The notes under the pieces were generated by a model, which made no database searches, was not told where the DNA came from, and saw only the letters and a list, made by a program, of their open reading frames with translations. Below are positions 8,020 through 16,422 of a DNA stretch of 64,000 nt, one piece after another (position 1 is the first letter of the stretch; each line of letters begins with the position of its first letter). The position numbers were made by a program, and so were the translations under genes. This DNA comes from Nevskia sp. (GTDB lineage Bacteria; Pseudomonadota; Gammaproteobacteria; Nevskiales; Nevskiaceae): NCBI GenBank assembly GCA_031291075.1, contig JARLJS010000210.1, forward strand, positions 34,683 to 98,682, read 5' to 3'.

Positions 8020-9186
8020 TCAGACGGTCTGCAGGCGCAGCAGCCGCACCCGGCGGCGCTGCAGGCGCAACGACTCTTCCAGGGCCCGGAAGCGACGCCG
8101 CGCTTCGCTGTTTTCCCACTGGCCGGCGATCTGCTTGCGCGCCGCGTCGATGCGCTCGGCCTGCAGGTGCTTCCACTCGTTGAGCGTGACGTAGAACGCT
8201 TCCAACTCGTGTTCCAGCAGCTTCTGCAGCACCGCCAGGCGACCGGAGTGCGCGCAGGCCTTGAGACGGGCCTGGGTCTTCTCGAACTGCCGCTGCAGCA
8301 TGGCGCGCTGGATCTTGAATTCGGGCGTGCGCTTGAGGCCGCGGGTGACGCCGACCGCGGACCAGCCGGCGATCCACCACTTGGTCGGATCGAACTGCCA
8401 CCAGCGCACACCGTTGCGGTAGTCCCACTGGAACAGGTGGTGGAAGTTGTGATAGCCCTCGCCGTAGGTGAGCAGCGCGATCAGGTCATTGTCGCGCGCG
8501 GTATTTTCCGCGGTGTAGGGACGCCGGCCCCAGTAGTGGGCCAGGGAGTTGATGAAGAAGGTCAGATGGTGATTCACCACCAGCCGCAGCAGCCCGCCCA
8601 GCAGGAGGAAGCCCCAGGGATCGCCGTACAGGGCGCCCACCAGCAGCGGAAAACCGAAGTTCATGCCCAGGGCCACCGCCAGGTAGTACCGGTGCTGGAA
8701 CACTACGATGGGATCGCGCTCCAGGTCCTGGGCGTTGGAAAAATCGAGCTTGGCGCTCGGATAGTTGCGCAGCATCCAGCCCATGTGGGCGAACCAGAAG
8801 CCGCGGTTGATCGAGTAGGGGTCGTGGTCCACGTCGTCCACGTTCTTGTGATGCACGCGGTGCATCGAGCCCCAGATCAGGATGCTGTTCTGGAACGCCA
8901 TGGCGCCGAACAGCATGTAGAACACCCGCAGCGACCAATGCGCCTCGTACGCACGGTGCGACCACAGGCGATGGTAGCCGGCGGTGATGGACAAACCGGC
9001 GGCGAACATGCAGAAGGCGAAGAAGCTCCAGGCGCCGGCACCGAGATGGTGCGCCCAGGCGTACCAGGGGAACACCGTCAGCGTGGCCGCGGTCGAAACG
9101 GCAAACAGGATGATTGCGGGCGTATTGAGGGGGGCCCGGGCGGGCTCCACGGCGGGTTCGGTCATGAACGTACTCGGCGGTTCCAT
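8020..9186 (-). CDS. Acyl-CoA delta-9 desaturase, membrane type
   Basis: This 388-residue integral membrane di-iron enzyme inserts a double bond in fatty acyl chains. The three histidine boxes are present: HRLWSH, HRVHHKN and GEGYHNFHH, with hydrophobic segments around residues ~25-65 and ~175-210. The last ~108 residues (after GVTRGLKRTPEF) form a basic, helical, coiled-coil-like tail that is not part of the catalytic core; similar tails occur in Pseudomonas-type DesB/DesC desaturases. Start ATG 9186 is used; ATG 9165 seven codons on is equally plausible and neither has a good ribosome-binding site. A desT regulator, often linked to such genes, is not seen here. Confidence 0.9.
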   Translation of the reverse strand: MEPPSTFMTEPAVEPARAPLNTPAIILFAVSTAATLTVFPWYAWAHHLGAGAWSFFAFCMFAAGLSITAGYHRLWSHRAYEAHWSLRVFYMLFGAMAFQNSILIWGSMHRVHHKNVDDVDHDPYSINRGFWFAHMGWMLRNYPSAKLDFSNAQDLERDPIVVFQHRYYLAVALGMNFGFPLLVGALYGDPWGFLLLGGLLRLVVNHHLTFFINSLAHYWGRRPYTAENTARDNDLIALLTYGEGYHNFHHLFQWDYRNGVRWWQFDPTKWWIAGWSAVGVTRGLKRTPEFKIQRAMLQRQFEKTQARLKACAHSGRLAVLQKLLEHELEAFYVTLNEWKHLQAERIDAARKQIAGQWENSEARRRFRALEESLRLQRRRVRLLRLQTV

Positions 9187-9332
9187 GACCGCGTGGGTAT
9201 TGGGCTATGCCTATATTGGAGCACGCGCGCAGGGCCTGCGCCAATGGCAAAAACGGTCACACAGCCGCCGGCAACCGCCGGCGGTCGGCGCAAGCTCAGC
9301 CGTTTCCCTGGCCGAGGGATCCAAAAAAAGAG

Positions 9333-9359
9333 AAAACCGCGGGGATCAGCCGCGGTTTT
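9333..9359 (-). terminator. Rho-independent terminator of the cold-shock gene
   Basis: A perfect 10-bp inverted repeat AAAACCGCGG / CCGCGGTTTT has a seven-base loop. On the minus strand it runs into TTTTCTCTTTTTTT (9336-9323). It lies 24 bases after the cold-shock stop codon. Confidence 0.9.
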
Positions 9360-9382
9360 TATAAGGCGGTGCTGCTTGGGTT

Positions 9383-9595
9383 TTAGAGCGGGCGAATCTG
9401 GGTTGCCTGCATGCCCTTCGGGCCGCGCTGAGCCTTGTACTCCACGCGCTGACCTTCCTTGAGGGTCTTGAAACCCGTGCCCTGGATCTCCTTGAAGTGG
9501 GCGAAGAGGTCCTCACCACCGTCCGACGGCGTGATAAAGCCGAAGCCTTTCGCGTCGTTGAACCACTTCACGGTACCAGTTGATGTATCTGCCAT
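9383..9595 (-). CDS. Cold-shock protein, CspA family
   Basis: This 70-residue single cold-shock domain has both RNA-binding motifs: KGFGFI (RNP1) and LFAHF (RNP2, the variant of VFVHF). Such proteins are RNA chaperones that melt structure or act in stress adaptation. The sequence begins [20 protein letters not shown] and is full length. AAGGAA nine bases before the ATG is the ribosome-binding site. A strong intrinsic terminator follows at 9333-9359. Which of the several Csp paralogs usual in such genomes this is cannot be told from sequence alone. Confidence 0.95.
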   Translation of the reverse strand: MADTSTGTVKWFNDAKGFGFITPSDGGEDLFAHFKEIQGTGFKTLKEGQRVEYKAQRGPKGMQATQIRPL

Positions 9596-10341
9596 ACGAC
9601 ATTCCTTTAACGATAAAACAATGATAGACGGGTGTTACCCCGGGATTGCAAGCGATCAAGGAGGTGCCGGGAGACATTACAAAGCGCCGCTTCGGAAAGC
9701 GGGTAAAGGACCGCGGTACGGACTGCTTGAAACGACTGCGATGCGAACTCTACCCCGTTCCGGGGCCGCTGTCGAATCATTTTTGTGAACTGGATCAACG
9801 CCCGCGACCGCGCCAGCGGCCGAATTCCGCCGAGTCCGCGGACTGGCTGGTACCGGCCCTGGACAGCGGCCATGGCATCTATCGGGGCCGGACGCGGCCG
9901 GCGCGGCACCGCCACCCATCGGTTGGACGTGCCCATTCGCGCATCCAGCCTCCCCCGGTCACGGCTCGCAGGACTAGAGTCTGAACCCTGACCGCACTGC
10001 ACGAATCGACAAGGACGCGTGCGCCGGAGTAAGGACCACTCGCGTTCGTTCAGCGTCGGAGCTTGAGTCTCCGCAAGGTCTGGGGCCTGTTTCCCGGCGA
10101 CGGGCACCAATTTTTTCCCACCATGCTTTCCACCGCTGCGTTTTCCACCGCTGCGGCGGTTTCCGATTTTGTGTCGTGCAAGGCGCGAGCGGCGCGCTGT
10201 GCTCATTGCACATAAGCGACGAGCACCCTGGCCAAGCCAGATATTCATGCTGTCCCGCTCATGGTCGCTCCTGCAGGAGACGGAGCGGAAGCGCTCCGCT
10301 TGCGGCCATAATGCAGCCGGAAACCACGACGGGGAAAAGCC
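9596..10341. other. Gene-poor region with a 15-bp tandem duplication
   Basis: No convincing gene is seen in these ~745 bases. Long frames here have no recognisable protein features. A 15-bp unit is duplicated (CTTTCCACCGCTGCG at 10126-10140, TTTTCCACCGCTGCG at 10141-10155). A short hairpin AGCGGA/TCCGCT lies at 10284-10300 shortly before the next gene. The 5' part (9596-9660) should hold the cold-shock promoter; TTGCAA at 9646-9651 and TATCAT (minus strand, 9626-9621) are weak candidates 19 bases apart. Confidence 0.5.
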
Positions 10342-11049
10342 GTGAACGACGAATCACAGATACCCGCCATCGAGGCGCCGCCGCTGCGGCTGCTGGCGCT
10401 GGAGACGCGCGTGCTGGCGGAGATGCCCTGGTTCATGCTGCGCGGCACCGACATCGCCGATCTGCCGCGCGGGCGCGGGCAGCCGGTGATGATCGTGCCC
10501 GGCTTCGGCGCCGGCGACGTGGCGACGCTGCCGCTGCGGCGCGCGCTGAGCAAGCTCGGACACGCCGCGTACGGCTGGGAGCAGGGCACCAACCTCGGCA
10601 TGCGTCCGGCGGTGAAGAACGCGCTCGGCCTGCGTCTGCAGAAGCTGAGCGCGGAACACGGCGGAGCGCCGGTCAGCCTGATCGGCTGGAGCCTCGGTGG
10701 AGTGTTCGTGCGCGAAATGGCGCGGCACCAGCCGGCGCTGGTACGGCGCGTGCTCACGCTGGGTAGCCCGATCAGCGGGCGTCCGGACGCCAACAACATG
10801 CTGGCTCTGTTCCGTCTCGCCAACCGCGGCAAGCCGGTGAACGTCGACTGGGAGGGATTCCGCAAGCGCATGTCGCCACCGCCGGTTCCCTGCACGGCGA
10901 TCTACTCCAAGAGCGACGGCATCGTCGCCTGGCGTTGCTGTCTGGAAAGCGCCGCACCCAACACGGAGTGCGTGGAAGTGCGCGGAAGTCACTTCGGACT
11001 GGTGGTCAACCGGCAGGTGCTGCGCGTGATCGCCGAACGCCTGGCTTGA
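10342..11049 (+). CDS. Alpha/beta hydrolase, lipase/PGAP1-like
   Basis: This 235-residue hydrolase has PVMIVPGFGAGD as oxyanion-hole region, the nucleophile elbow GWSLGG (residues ~117-122), a probable acid in YSKSDGIV and the histidine in RGSHFGLVVN. The pattern resembles triacylglycerol-lipase/PGAP1-like proteins often found in lipid-accumulating bacteria. No signal peptide is visible. The start is GTG 10342 with a weak GGGGAAAA upstream; later in-frame starts would remove the family N-terminus. It is monocistronic, followed by a promoter-like region for the small Lys-rich gene. The substrate is unknown. Confidence 0.85.
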   Translation: MNDESQIPAIEAPPLRLLALETRVLAEMPWFMLRGTDIADLPRGRGQPVMIVPGFGAGDVATLPLRRALSKLGHAAYGWEQGTNLGMRPAVKNALGLRLQKLSAEHGGAPVSLIGWSLGGVFVREMARHQPALVRRVLTLGSPISGRPDANNMLALFRLANRGKPVNVDWEGFRKRMSPPPVPCTAIYSKSDGIVAWRCCLESAAPNTECVEVRGSHFGLVVNRQVLRVIAERLA

Positions 11050-11184
11050 CGGAAACGCCGCGCGGCGCGCACGCGACGCTTTGCATAATCCGCAAAAAAC
11101 CCTTTATCCAATTGATGTTTCGAAGACTCGCATCACGATGCGGGGAAAATTTCGCGTGCCTGAAAAAATATCAGCATCGAAGCC

Positions 11185-11213
11185 TTGACAGTTTTTCCTT
11201 TACTAGATCTTGT
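11185..11213 (+). promoter_or_regulatory. Candidate sigma-70 promoter for the Lys-rich peptide gene
   Basis: A perfect TTGACA (11185-11190) lies in an unusually AT-rich stretch, 17 bases before TCTTGT (11208-11213), a weak -10. It is ~100 bases upstream of the small gene at 11311. The -35 is strong, the -10 poor. Confidence 0.4.
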
Positions 11214-11310
11214 GTTTTTTCTCAAGCTTTGCCACTATGGGTCGTGGCCGCACGACTGTCAGCGATGGGCGCAGACAGCACCGGTCATATTTTGAAGTTG
11301 GGAGGTTCCC

Positions 11311-11403
11311 ATGCCCGCTGCGAAGAAGGCTGTAAAAAAGAAGGCCGTTGCCAAGAAAAAGGCTCCGGCGAAAAAGGCTGCCGCCAAGAAAAAGAAGAAG
11401 TAA
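11311..11403 (+). CDS. 30-residue Lys/Ala-rich histone H1-like protein
   Basis: The product contains only Met, Pro, Ala, Lys and Val: MPAAKKAVKKKAVAKKKAPA followed by KKAAAKKKKK. Such AAKK/PAKK repeats are the hallmark of bacterial histone-H1-like C-terminal domains (AlgP, BpH1, HctA/B), which bind and compact DNA through charge. An excellent ribosome-binding site (GGAGG at 11301-11305), an AT-rich upstream region with a TTGACA box and a perfect terminator 20 bases after the stop show that it is a complete gene in spite of its size. Nucleoid binding is inference; lysines are also possible targets for methylation. Confidence 0.85.
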   Translation: MPAAKKAVKKKAVAKKKAPAKKAAAKKKKK

Positions 11404-11423
11404 ATCGGCGTTGCCCCGATCTT

Positions 11424-11456
11424 AGGCTCGGCGCTCCAGACGCCGAGCCTTTTTTA
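11424..11456 (+). terminator. Rho-independent terminator after the Lys-rich gene
   Basis: AGGCTCGGCG (11424-11433) pairs perfectly with CGCCGAGCCT (11441-11450) around a seven-base loop and is followed by TTTTTATT. Confidence 0.92.
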
Positions 11457-11572
11457 TTGCCCGCGGGCTTTCGCCAGGGAACCCCTTCAGAGGTCCCTAA
11501 CTCCTGCACCGCTTCGTCACCGCTCACGCCGCGCGCGTATATGATGGAGCCCCGCTCCACCCGCCCCGGCTC

Positions 11573-12598
11573 ATGCAACGCGAACGCTTCGTCCCCGTCG
11601 TAGCCAACTCCGATCTGTTCACCTGGATGCTCGCCGGCGCCGCGCTGATGCTGGTGCTGTGGCTGAAGCTGCTGGCGGCCCTGCTGGCCGGACTGCTGGT
11701 GTACGAGCTGGCGCACCTGCTGGGCGACCGTCTCAAGCTGGGCTCGATCGGCCGCAACAACGCCAGGCTGATGGCGGTGGCGCTGCTCACCACCGCCGTG
11801 GTGGTGCTGCTGACGCTGGGGATCGTGGGGCTCGCCTCGGCGCTGCGCCACGGCAGCGACAGCCTGCCGGCGCTGCTGCAAAAGCTGGCGGAAATCATCG
11901 ACAGCTCACGCCAGCAGTTGCCGCAAGGAATGAACGATTACCTGCCGGCGGACGCCGACGAGCTGCGCGACAAGCTCGCCGCCTGGCTGCGCCTGCACTC
12001 GGGCGAACTGGGCGGCGCCGGCGTCATCGCGGGGCGCGTGTTCGCCCACATCCTGATCGGCATGGTGATCGGCGCCCTGCTCGCGCTGCACGAACCCGCC
12101 GGGCAGCAACCGCGGCGGCCGCTGTCGGCCGCCATCGCCACGCATGTGGCGCGGCTGGGCCTGGCGTTCCGTCGCGTGGTGTTCGCCCAGACCTGGATCG
12201 CCGCCATCAACGCCGGCGTCACCGCGCTCTACCTGTTCGTCGCCCTGCCCGTGTTCGGCGTGCACCTGCCGCTGACCAAGACCCTGCTCGCCCTGACCTT
12301 CGTCGCCGGCCTGATCCCGATCATCGGCAACCTGGTCTCGAATGCCGCGATCGTGGTGGTGAGCGTGAGCGCTTCGCTGCACGTGGCGGTGGCCTCGCTG
12401 GTGTTCCTGATCGCGGTGCACAAGCTGCAGTACTTCCTCAACGCCCGCATCATCGGCACCCAGATCCGCGCCGCCGCCTGGGAGCTGCTGCTGGTGATGC
12501 TGGCGATGGAGGCCGCCTTCGGCGTGGCCGGCGTCATCGCCGCACCGATTTATTACGCCTATTTCAAGGAAGAGCTGGCCAGCAAGGGCCTGGTCTGA
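11573..12598 (+). CDS. AI-2E/PerM family membrane permease
   Basis: This 341-residue integral membrane protein of the PerM/TqsA superfamily has two N-terminal helices (~17-48), a third (~70-92), a soluble periplasmic segment (~93-145) and about five C-terminal helices. It contains the family hallmark region LALTFVAGLIPIIGNLVSNA and ends PIYYAYFKEEL. Members are exporters; the AI-2 role is proven only for TqsA, and other members transport Na+ or other solutes, so substrate is not assigned. The following gene starts five bases after its stop and is probably co-transcribed and translationally coupled. Confidence 0.88.
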   Translation: MQRERFVPVVANSDLFTWMLAGAALMLVLWLKLLAALLAGLLVYELAHLLGDRLKLGSIGRNNARLMAVALLTTAVVVLLTLGIVGLASALRHGSDSLPALLQKLAEIIDSSRQQLPQGMNDYLPADADELRDKLAAWLRLHSGELGGAGVIAGRVFAHILIGMVIGALLALHEPAGQQPRRPLSAAIATHVARLGLAFRRVVFAQTWIAAINAGVTALYLFVALPVFGVHLPLTKTLLALTFVAGLIPIIGNLVSNAAIVVVSVSASLHVAVASLVFLIAVHKLQYFLNARIIGTQIRAAAWELLLVMLAMEAAFGVAGVIAAPIYYAYFKEELASKGLV

Positions 12599-12603
12599 AT
12601 CCC

Positions 12604-13596
12604 ATGACGGTATCCCCGGTTGCGGACGACATGCCGCAGGTACACGACTTCGCCGCGCAACTGATGCGGCAACTGCTGTCGGATCTCGACGGCATCCTGC
12701 TCGACGGCGAACATGCGGTCTTGCACGCCCTGCCGTTCCTGACCGCCGCCGCGGCGCAGGGCCGCCCGCGCGGCGCCGTGCTGCTGCTGTTGGCGCGCGC
12801 CGCTGCGGAGGCTTATCCCGCGCTGCTGCCGGAAGAGGACGCGGCACCGTCCGGAGTGGTTGCCGGCGAAGTGCTGGCGCAACTGGCCGGCGTCGCACCC
12901 GCGCAACTGCCGGCGCTATCCCAGGCCGCGCATTCGATCGAGCGGGTGGTGGCCATCGCCGAACCCGAGTCGCCGCAGCCGCAGCAGACCCTGGTGTCGG
13001 CCATCCTGCGCCTGTACCAGGGACTGCGCGACGAGGACGAGACCCTGGCCGGGCACGGCCTGGTCGAACTGCGCTCACGGCTGGTCCATCTCGACGCGAC
13101 GGCGCAGCTGATCGAAGGCGGACGGGGCGACGCGCCGCCGTTGCGGACCATCCGCCCGGACCGCTTCCATGACTACTTCATGCGCTTCACCAGCCTGGCG
13201 CAGAGCCAGGACAGCGCCGGTGCCGAGCAGGCGGTGGCCGCTCTCGGCCGCGACGGGCGCATCACCGCGCTGATCACCACGGACGCGCCGCATCCGGTGC
13301 TCGCCGCGGCGCAACAGGTGCACCAGGCGGTGGCGGGCGACGAAGTCACCAAGGACCATGTGCTCGCGCGTATCCGCGCACTGCTCGAATTTCTCGCCGC
13401 CCTGCGTCGAACGCCGCAGCCGCTGCTGGGCGATCCGGCGCTGGAGCCCGGCGTGCAGCTGAGCCTGACCGTCGCCGCTGCCACCGCGCCGCTGCAACAG
13501 GACACCGGGTTCGAACCGGGCGTGCTGGGACAGATCGCGCGCTACAACCAGCGCCTGCTGAACGTCGATCGCAGGAACCCCGCGAGCACACACTGA
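12604..13596 (+). CDS. Hypothetical cytoplasmic helical protein
   Basis: This 330-residue protein has no signal peptide, no transmembrane segment and no recognised domain. It is Ala/Leu-rich and predicted mostly helical. Notable stretches are QLLSDLDGILLDGEHAVLHA near the N-terminus, a middle segment RPDRFHDYFMRFTSLAQSQD, and the ending GVLGQIARYNQRLLNVDRR. ATG 12604 lies five bases after the permease stop, suggesting coupled translation; the same frame is open far upstream, but that part overlaps the permease and is a shadow. Its only context clue is the permease, so a role as an accessory protein is a guess. No function is assigned. Confidence 0.75.
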   Translation: MTVSPVADDMPQVHDFAAQLMRQLLSDLDGILLDGEHAVLHALPFLTAAAAQGRPRGAVLLLLARAAAEAYPALLPEEDAAPSGVVAGEVLAQLAGVAPAQLPALSQAAHSIERVVAIAEPESPQPQQTLVSAILRLYQGLRDEDETLAGHGLVELRSRLVHLDATAQLIEGGRGDAPPLRTIRPDRFHDYFMRFTSLAQSQDSAGAEQAVAALGRDGRITALITTDAPHPVLAAAQQVHQAVAGDEVTKDHVLARIRALLEFLAALRRTPQPLLGDPALEPGVQLSLTVAAATAPLQQDTGFEPGVLGQIARYNQRLLNVDRRNPASTH

Positions 13597-13817
13597 AACC
13601 AGGTGCCGGGTGGCGGCACTCGCCGATTGATGCGCCGCCGCAAATCCACCCGGCGGCGGGCACATTCACCGCTGCGATCAGCTTCCCGCCGCGTCCGGTG
13701 CCGGCTGCCGCTCGGCGGCGGCATGCCGGGCGGCTCTTGCGCCACACCGGTCGCAGTGGTAACTAGGTCGTCCGGCCGTATCCCGAGGGGGCCGGTTTGC
13801 ACGCCGGAGGATCAAGG

Positions 13818-14738
13818 ATGAGCGCCAAGACAGCCCTGGTGGTCGACGACTCCAAGTCCGCGCGTTTCGCCATGCGCAAGTTCCTGGAGGGGTTCGGCTA
13901 CCAGGTCGACACCGCTGAAAGCGCCGAGGGCGCCTACGCCTGCCTGCGCGACAAGGTGCCCGACGTGATGTTCGTGGATCACATCATGCCCGGCACGGAT
14001 GGCTTCACCGCGATCAGGGCGATCAAGCACAACGCCCATACCGCCACGCTGCCGGTGGTGCTGTGCTCCTCCAACGAAGGCGAGGAGTTCCTGCGCCAGG
14101 CGCGCGCCTGCGGCGCCATCGACGTGCTGCAGAAGCCGCCGAGCAAGGACCAGTTGCGCTCGGTGCTGGATCATTTGAAGGAGCATCGGGAGGTGCCGGC
14201 GGCGGCCGCGGTATCCGCGCCGGTGACGGCGCCTGCGGATGCGGCGGCGGATCCGGCCGCGGCGGCACACCCGCATGAAGCTGCGCCGATCGTGGTGACG
14301 CGCACGCCGGCCCGCGACGAGACGCCGCCACGCCTGGACGCACTGCGCGAGGAGATGGAGGCGCGCCTGCGCAAGATCACCCAGGACCTGTTCCGGGACA
14401 TGGCCGAGATCAAGGCACAGCTGGCGCATACCGACGCTGCGGCGCACACGCCGCGCGACGACGAGCACCTGCGCGGCCTGGTGCTGCGGGTGGTGGAGCC
14501 GCAGATCGACGCGCTGACGCGCAACGTCGAGGGGCTGCTGACCGGGCTGCGCGGTGAGGTCGACGAGTTGCTGGCAACCCACGACCGCAGCATGGACCGT
14601 CTGCGCCAGGAGATGCTCGACGAGGTGCGCAGGGCCACCGCCCATACCGCGCAACGCGTGTCCGAGCAGATCGCCGAGGCGCTGCTGCGCGGGCTCAGGC
14701 CGGCCGAGGCGGCTTCAGGATTTGATCACACCCCATAG
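13818..14738 (+). CDS. Response regulator with a long helical C-terminal tail
   Basis: The N-terminal receiver domain (residues ~4-122) has the acidic pair D10-D11, the phospho-acceptor D54 in VMFVDHIMPG, C83-S84-S85 in the switch position and K106 in LQKPPS. An Ala/Pro-rich linker (~125-170) joins it to ~130 residues that look helical and coiled-coil-forming (ALREEMEARLRKITQDLFRD, VDELLATHDRSMDRLRQEML), with no DNA-binding or enzymatic output domain. GGAGG ahead of ATG 13818 fixes the start. No kinase gene is adjacent. The tail may dimerise the protein or bind a partner, as in chemotaxis or twitching regulators; that is inference. The last 24 bases overlap the convergent DUF423 gene. Confidence 0.85.
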   Translation: MSAKTALVVDDSKSARFAMRKFLEGFGYQVDTAESAEGAYACLRDKVPDVMFVDHIMPGTDGFTAIRAIKHNAHTATLPVVLCSSNEGEEFLRQARACGAIDVLQKPPSKDQLRSVLDHLKEHREVPAAAAVSAPVTAPADAAADPAAAAHPHEAAPIVVTRTPARDETPPRLDALREEMEARLRKITQDLFRDMAEIKAQLAHTDAAAHTPRDDEHLRGLVLRVVEPQIDALTRNVEGLLTGLRGEVDELLATHDRSMDRLRQEMLDEVRRATAHTAQRVSEQIAEALLRGLRPAEAASGFDHTP

Positions 14739-15089
14739 CAGCGCCGCCCAGCCCGCCAGGAACAGGATGCCACCGAAGGGTGTAACCAGGCCGACTCCGC
14801 GCACACCGGTCAAGGCGAGGACGTAAAGGCTGCCGGAGAAGAGGAGGATGCCGGCAGCGAAACACCAACCCGCCGCCGACACGGCCGGCATCGGCCGCAC
14901 GATCCCGAGCACACCTACGGCGAGCAGCGCCAGCGCATGGTAGAATTGATACTCGACGCCGGTGCGGTAGGCCGCCAGCAGATCCGGCGCCAGCCGGTCG
15001 CGCAGGGCATGCGCGCCGAAAGCGCCGAAGGCGACGGCGAACAGGCCGTAGCCCGCGCCCCACGCCAGGAACAGGCGGGCGCCGCTCAC
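14715..15089 (-). CDS. DUF423 small membrane protein
   Basis: This 124-residue protein has four hydrophobic helices and the DUF423 signatures ALAVAFGAFGAHAL-like (seen as VAFGAFGAHALRD), YRTGVEYQFYHALALL and GVGLVTPFGGILFLAGW. It is full length for the family (E. coli YgdD). The function is unknown. GTG 15089 is the start because it overlaps the stop of the upstream reductase gene as GTGA and gives the family N-terminus; the frame is open upstream but that part is a shadow of the reductase gene. Its 3' end overlaps the response-regulator gene by 24 bases in convergent orientation. Confidence 0.88.
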   Translation of the reverse strand: MSGARLFLAWGAGYGLFAVAFGAFGAHALRDRLAPDLLAAYRTGVEYQFYHALALLAVGVLGIVRPMPAVSAAGWCFAAGILLFSGSLYVLALTGVRGVGLVTPFGGILFLAGWAALLWGVIKS

Positions 15090-16261
15090 TCCTGCACTAC
15101 CTCGAACACGATCCCGGCGCGTTGCAGCCGCGCGATCAGGGCAGCGCCCATGGCAACCGCGGTGGTGAGCTGGCCGCCTTCGGCGGGCAGCTCGTCGTGC
15201 GCCAGGCAAAGGCCCGACTCGGCCAGCATCTTCGCGGTCTCACCGTAACCGGGGTCACCGCCCTTGACCTCGGTGACCACGCTGCGCCCGCCACCCTCGC
15301 CGCGGAAGCGCACCCGGAACCAGCCCTTGGCACGCTGCTGCGCCGTCGGCCCCTCGCCGGAGGACTTCTGCGCCAGCAACCAGCGACGTGTTGGCCCCAG
15401 CTGCGCCAGGGCGAACACGGCGCCGACGCCGCCGAGCAGGCCGGCCACGCTGCCGAGCCGCTTCACCTGTAGATAGTGGCCGTAGCTGAAATCCGGACCG
15501 TAGCGGTCCAGCGCGGCGGCCGAACGGCGCACCACCTGCGGATCGATGCTCGGGAACGGCACCACCCAGCTGCGCAACGCCTTGTCGAAATGGATGGCGA
15601 GCGGCGTGGAGCCGATCCGGCGCCCCGCCGGACGCGGCTCCTGACCGCGGCGCAGCTTCGCCACCTTGGCGTACTTGCGCAGCCGCGCGAAGGCGTTGAC
15701 GGCGGAGTGATAGGTGCCGGCGGAGAACTGGCCGCCGGCGCGCACGTAGCCCTCCACCCGCAGCGGCACGCCCTGCGGCAGCTGCTGCACCGTGAAATAC
15801 GCACCCAGATCGTGCGGAATGGAGTCGAAGCCGCAGCAGTGGACGATCTTCGCACCCGATCGCCGCGCCTGCTCGTGGTAGCGCAGCCACATCAGGTCGA
15901 CGAATTCCGGCTCGCCGGTGAGGTCGACGTAGTGGGTTCCGGCCTCGGCGCAAGCCGCCACCAGGGGTTCGCCGTAGAGGATATAGGGACCGACGGTGGT
16001 GATGACCACCTGCGTCGACCGCGCCAGTGAGCCCAACGCCGCGGCGTCGCCGACGTCGGCCTCGATCAGGTCGAGGCCGGCGCAGGCCGGATTGAGTTCC
16101 GCCAGGCGCTCGCGCACGACCTCCAGCTTGGCGCGGTTGCGCCCCGCCAGCGCCCAGCGCGTCTGCGGCGGCGCGTGCTGTGCCAGGTACTCCGCGGTGA
16201 GCCCGCCGGTATAGCCGGTGGCGCCGAACAGGACCAAGTGATACTTGCGTTGCGTGGCCAT
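15086..16261 (-). CDS. Saccharopine dehydrogenase-like NAD(P)-binding reductase (trans-acting enoyl reductase type)
   Basis: This 391-residue protein has an N-terminal Rossmann fold with VLFGATGYTGGLTAEYL, the following GRNRAKLE and VVITTVGPYILYG, then the motif HYVDLTGEPEF and CCGFDSIPHDLG. This set is typical of the saccharopine-dehydrogenase-like family that includes mycobacterial trans-acting enoyl reductases involved in lipid synthesis. One hydrophobic stretch around residues 270-295 may contact the membrane. No lysine-biosynthesis neighbours are present, so true saccharopine dehydrogenase activity is unlikely. It forms an operon with the DUF423 gene (GTGA overlap at 15086-15089). The substrate is unknown; a role with lipid or wax metabolism is possible given other genes in the window. 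Confidence 0.85.
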   Translation of the reverse strand: MATQRKYHLVLFGATGYTGGLTAEYLAQHAPPQTRWALAGRNRAKLEVVRERLAELNPACAGLDLIEADVGDAAALGSLARSTQVVITTVGPYILYGEPLVAACAEAGTHYVDLTGEPEFVDLMWLRYHEQARRSGAKIVHCCGFDSIPHDLGAYFTVQQLPQGVPLRVEGYVRAGGQFSAGTYHSAVNAFARLRKYAKVAKLRRGQEPRPAGRRIGSTPLAIHFDKALRSWVVPFPSIDPQVVRRSAAALDRYGPDFSYGHYLQVKRLGSVAGLLGGVGAVFALAQLGPTRRWLLAQKSSGEGPTAQQRAKGWFRVRFRGEGGGRSVVTEVKGGDPGYGETAKMLAESGLCLAHDELPAEGGQLTTAVAMGAALIARLQRAGIVFEVVQE

Positions 16262-16422
16262 GCGTACTCCGTCAGCAAGAGGATCGGACCAGGCGATTTC
16301 AACCCATCAACCGTGACCGGTGTGCAACCGTCCAACGGGATGTGAACGTATAACCACCGCCATGTACTGTGTCATTGACGGAACGGCCAGCTTGCGGGGC
16401 CGGCCGGTCAGCCCCAGGTTAC

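Noticed and set aside
9607..10248. Possible 213-codon gene on the minus strand
   Set aside because: It has no ribosome-binding site, no family resemblance and skewed basic composition; treated as non-coding.
15086..16261. Lysine-pathway saccharopine dehydrogenase
   Set aside because: The motifs match the enoyl-reductase-like branch and no lysine genes are adjacent.
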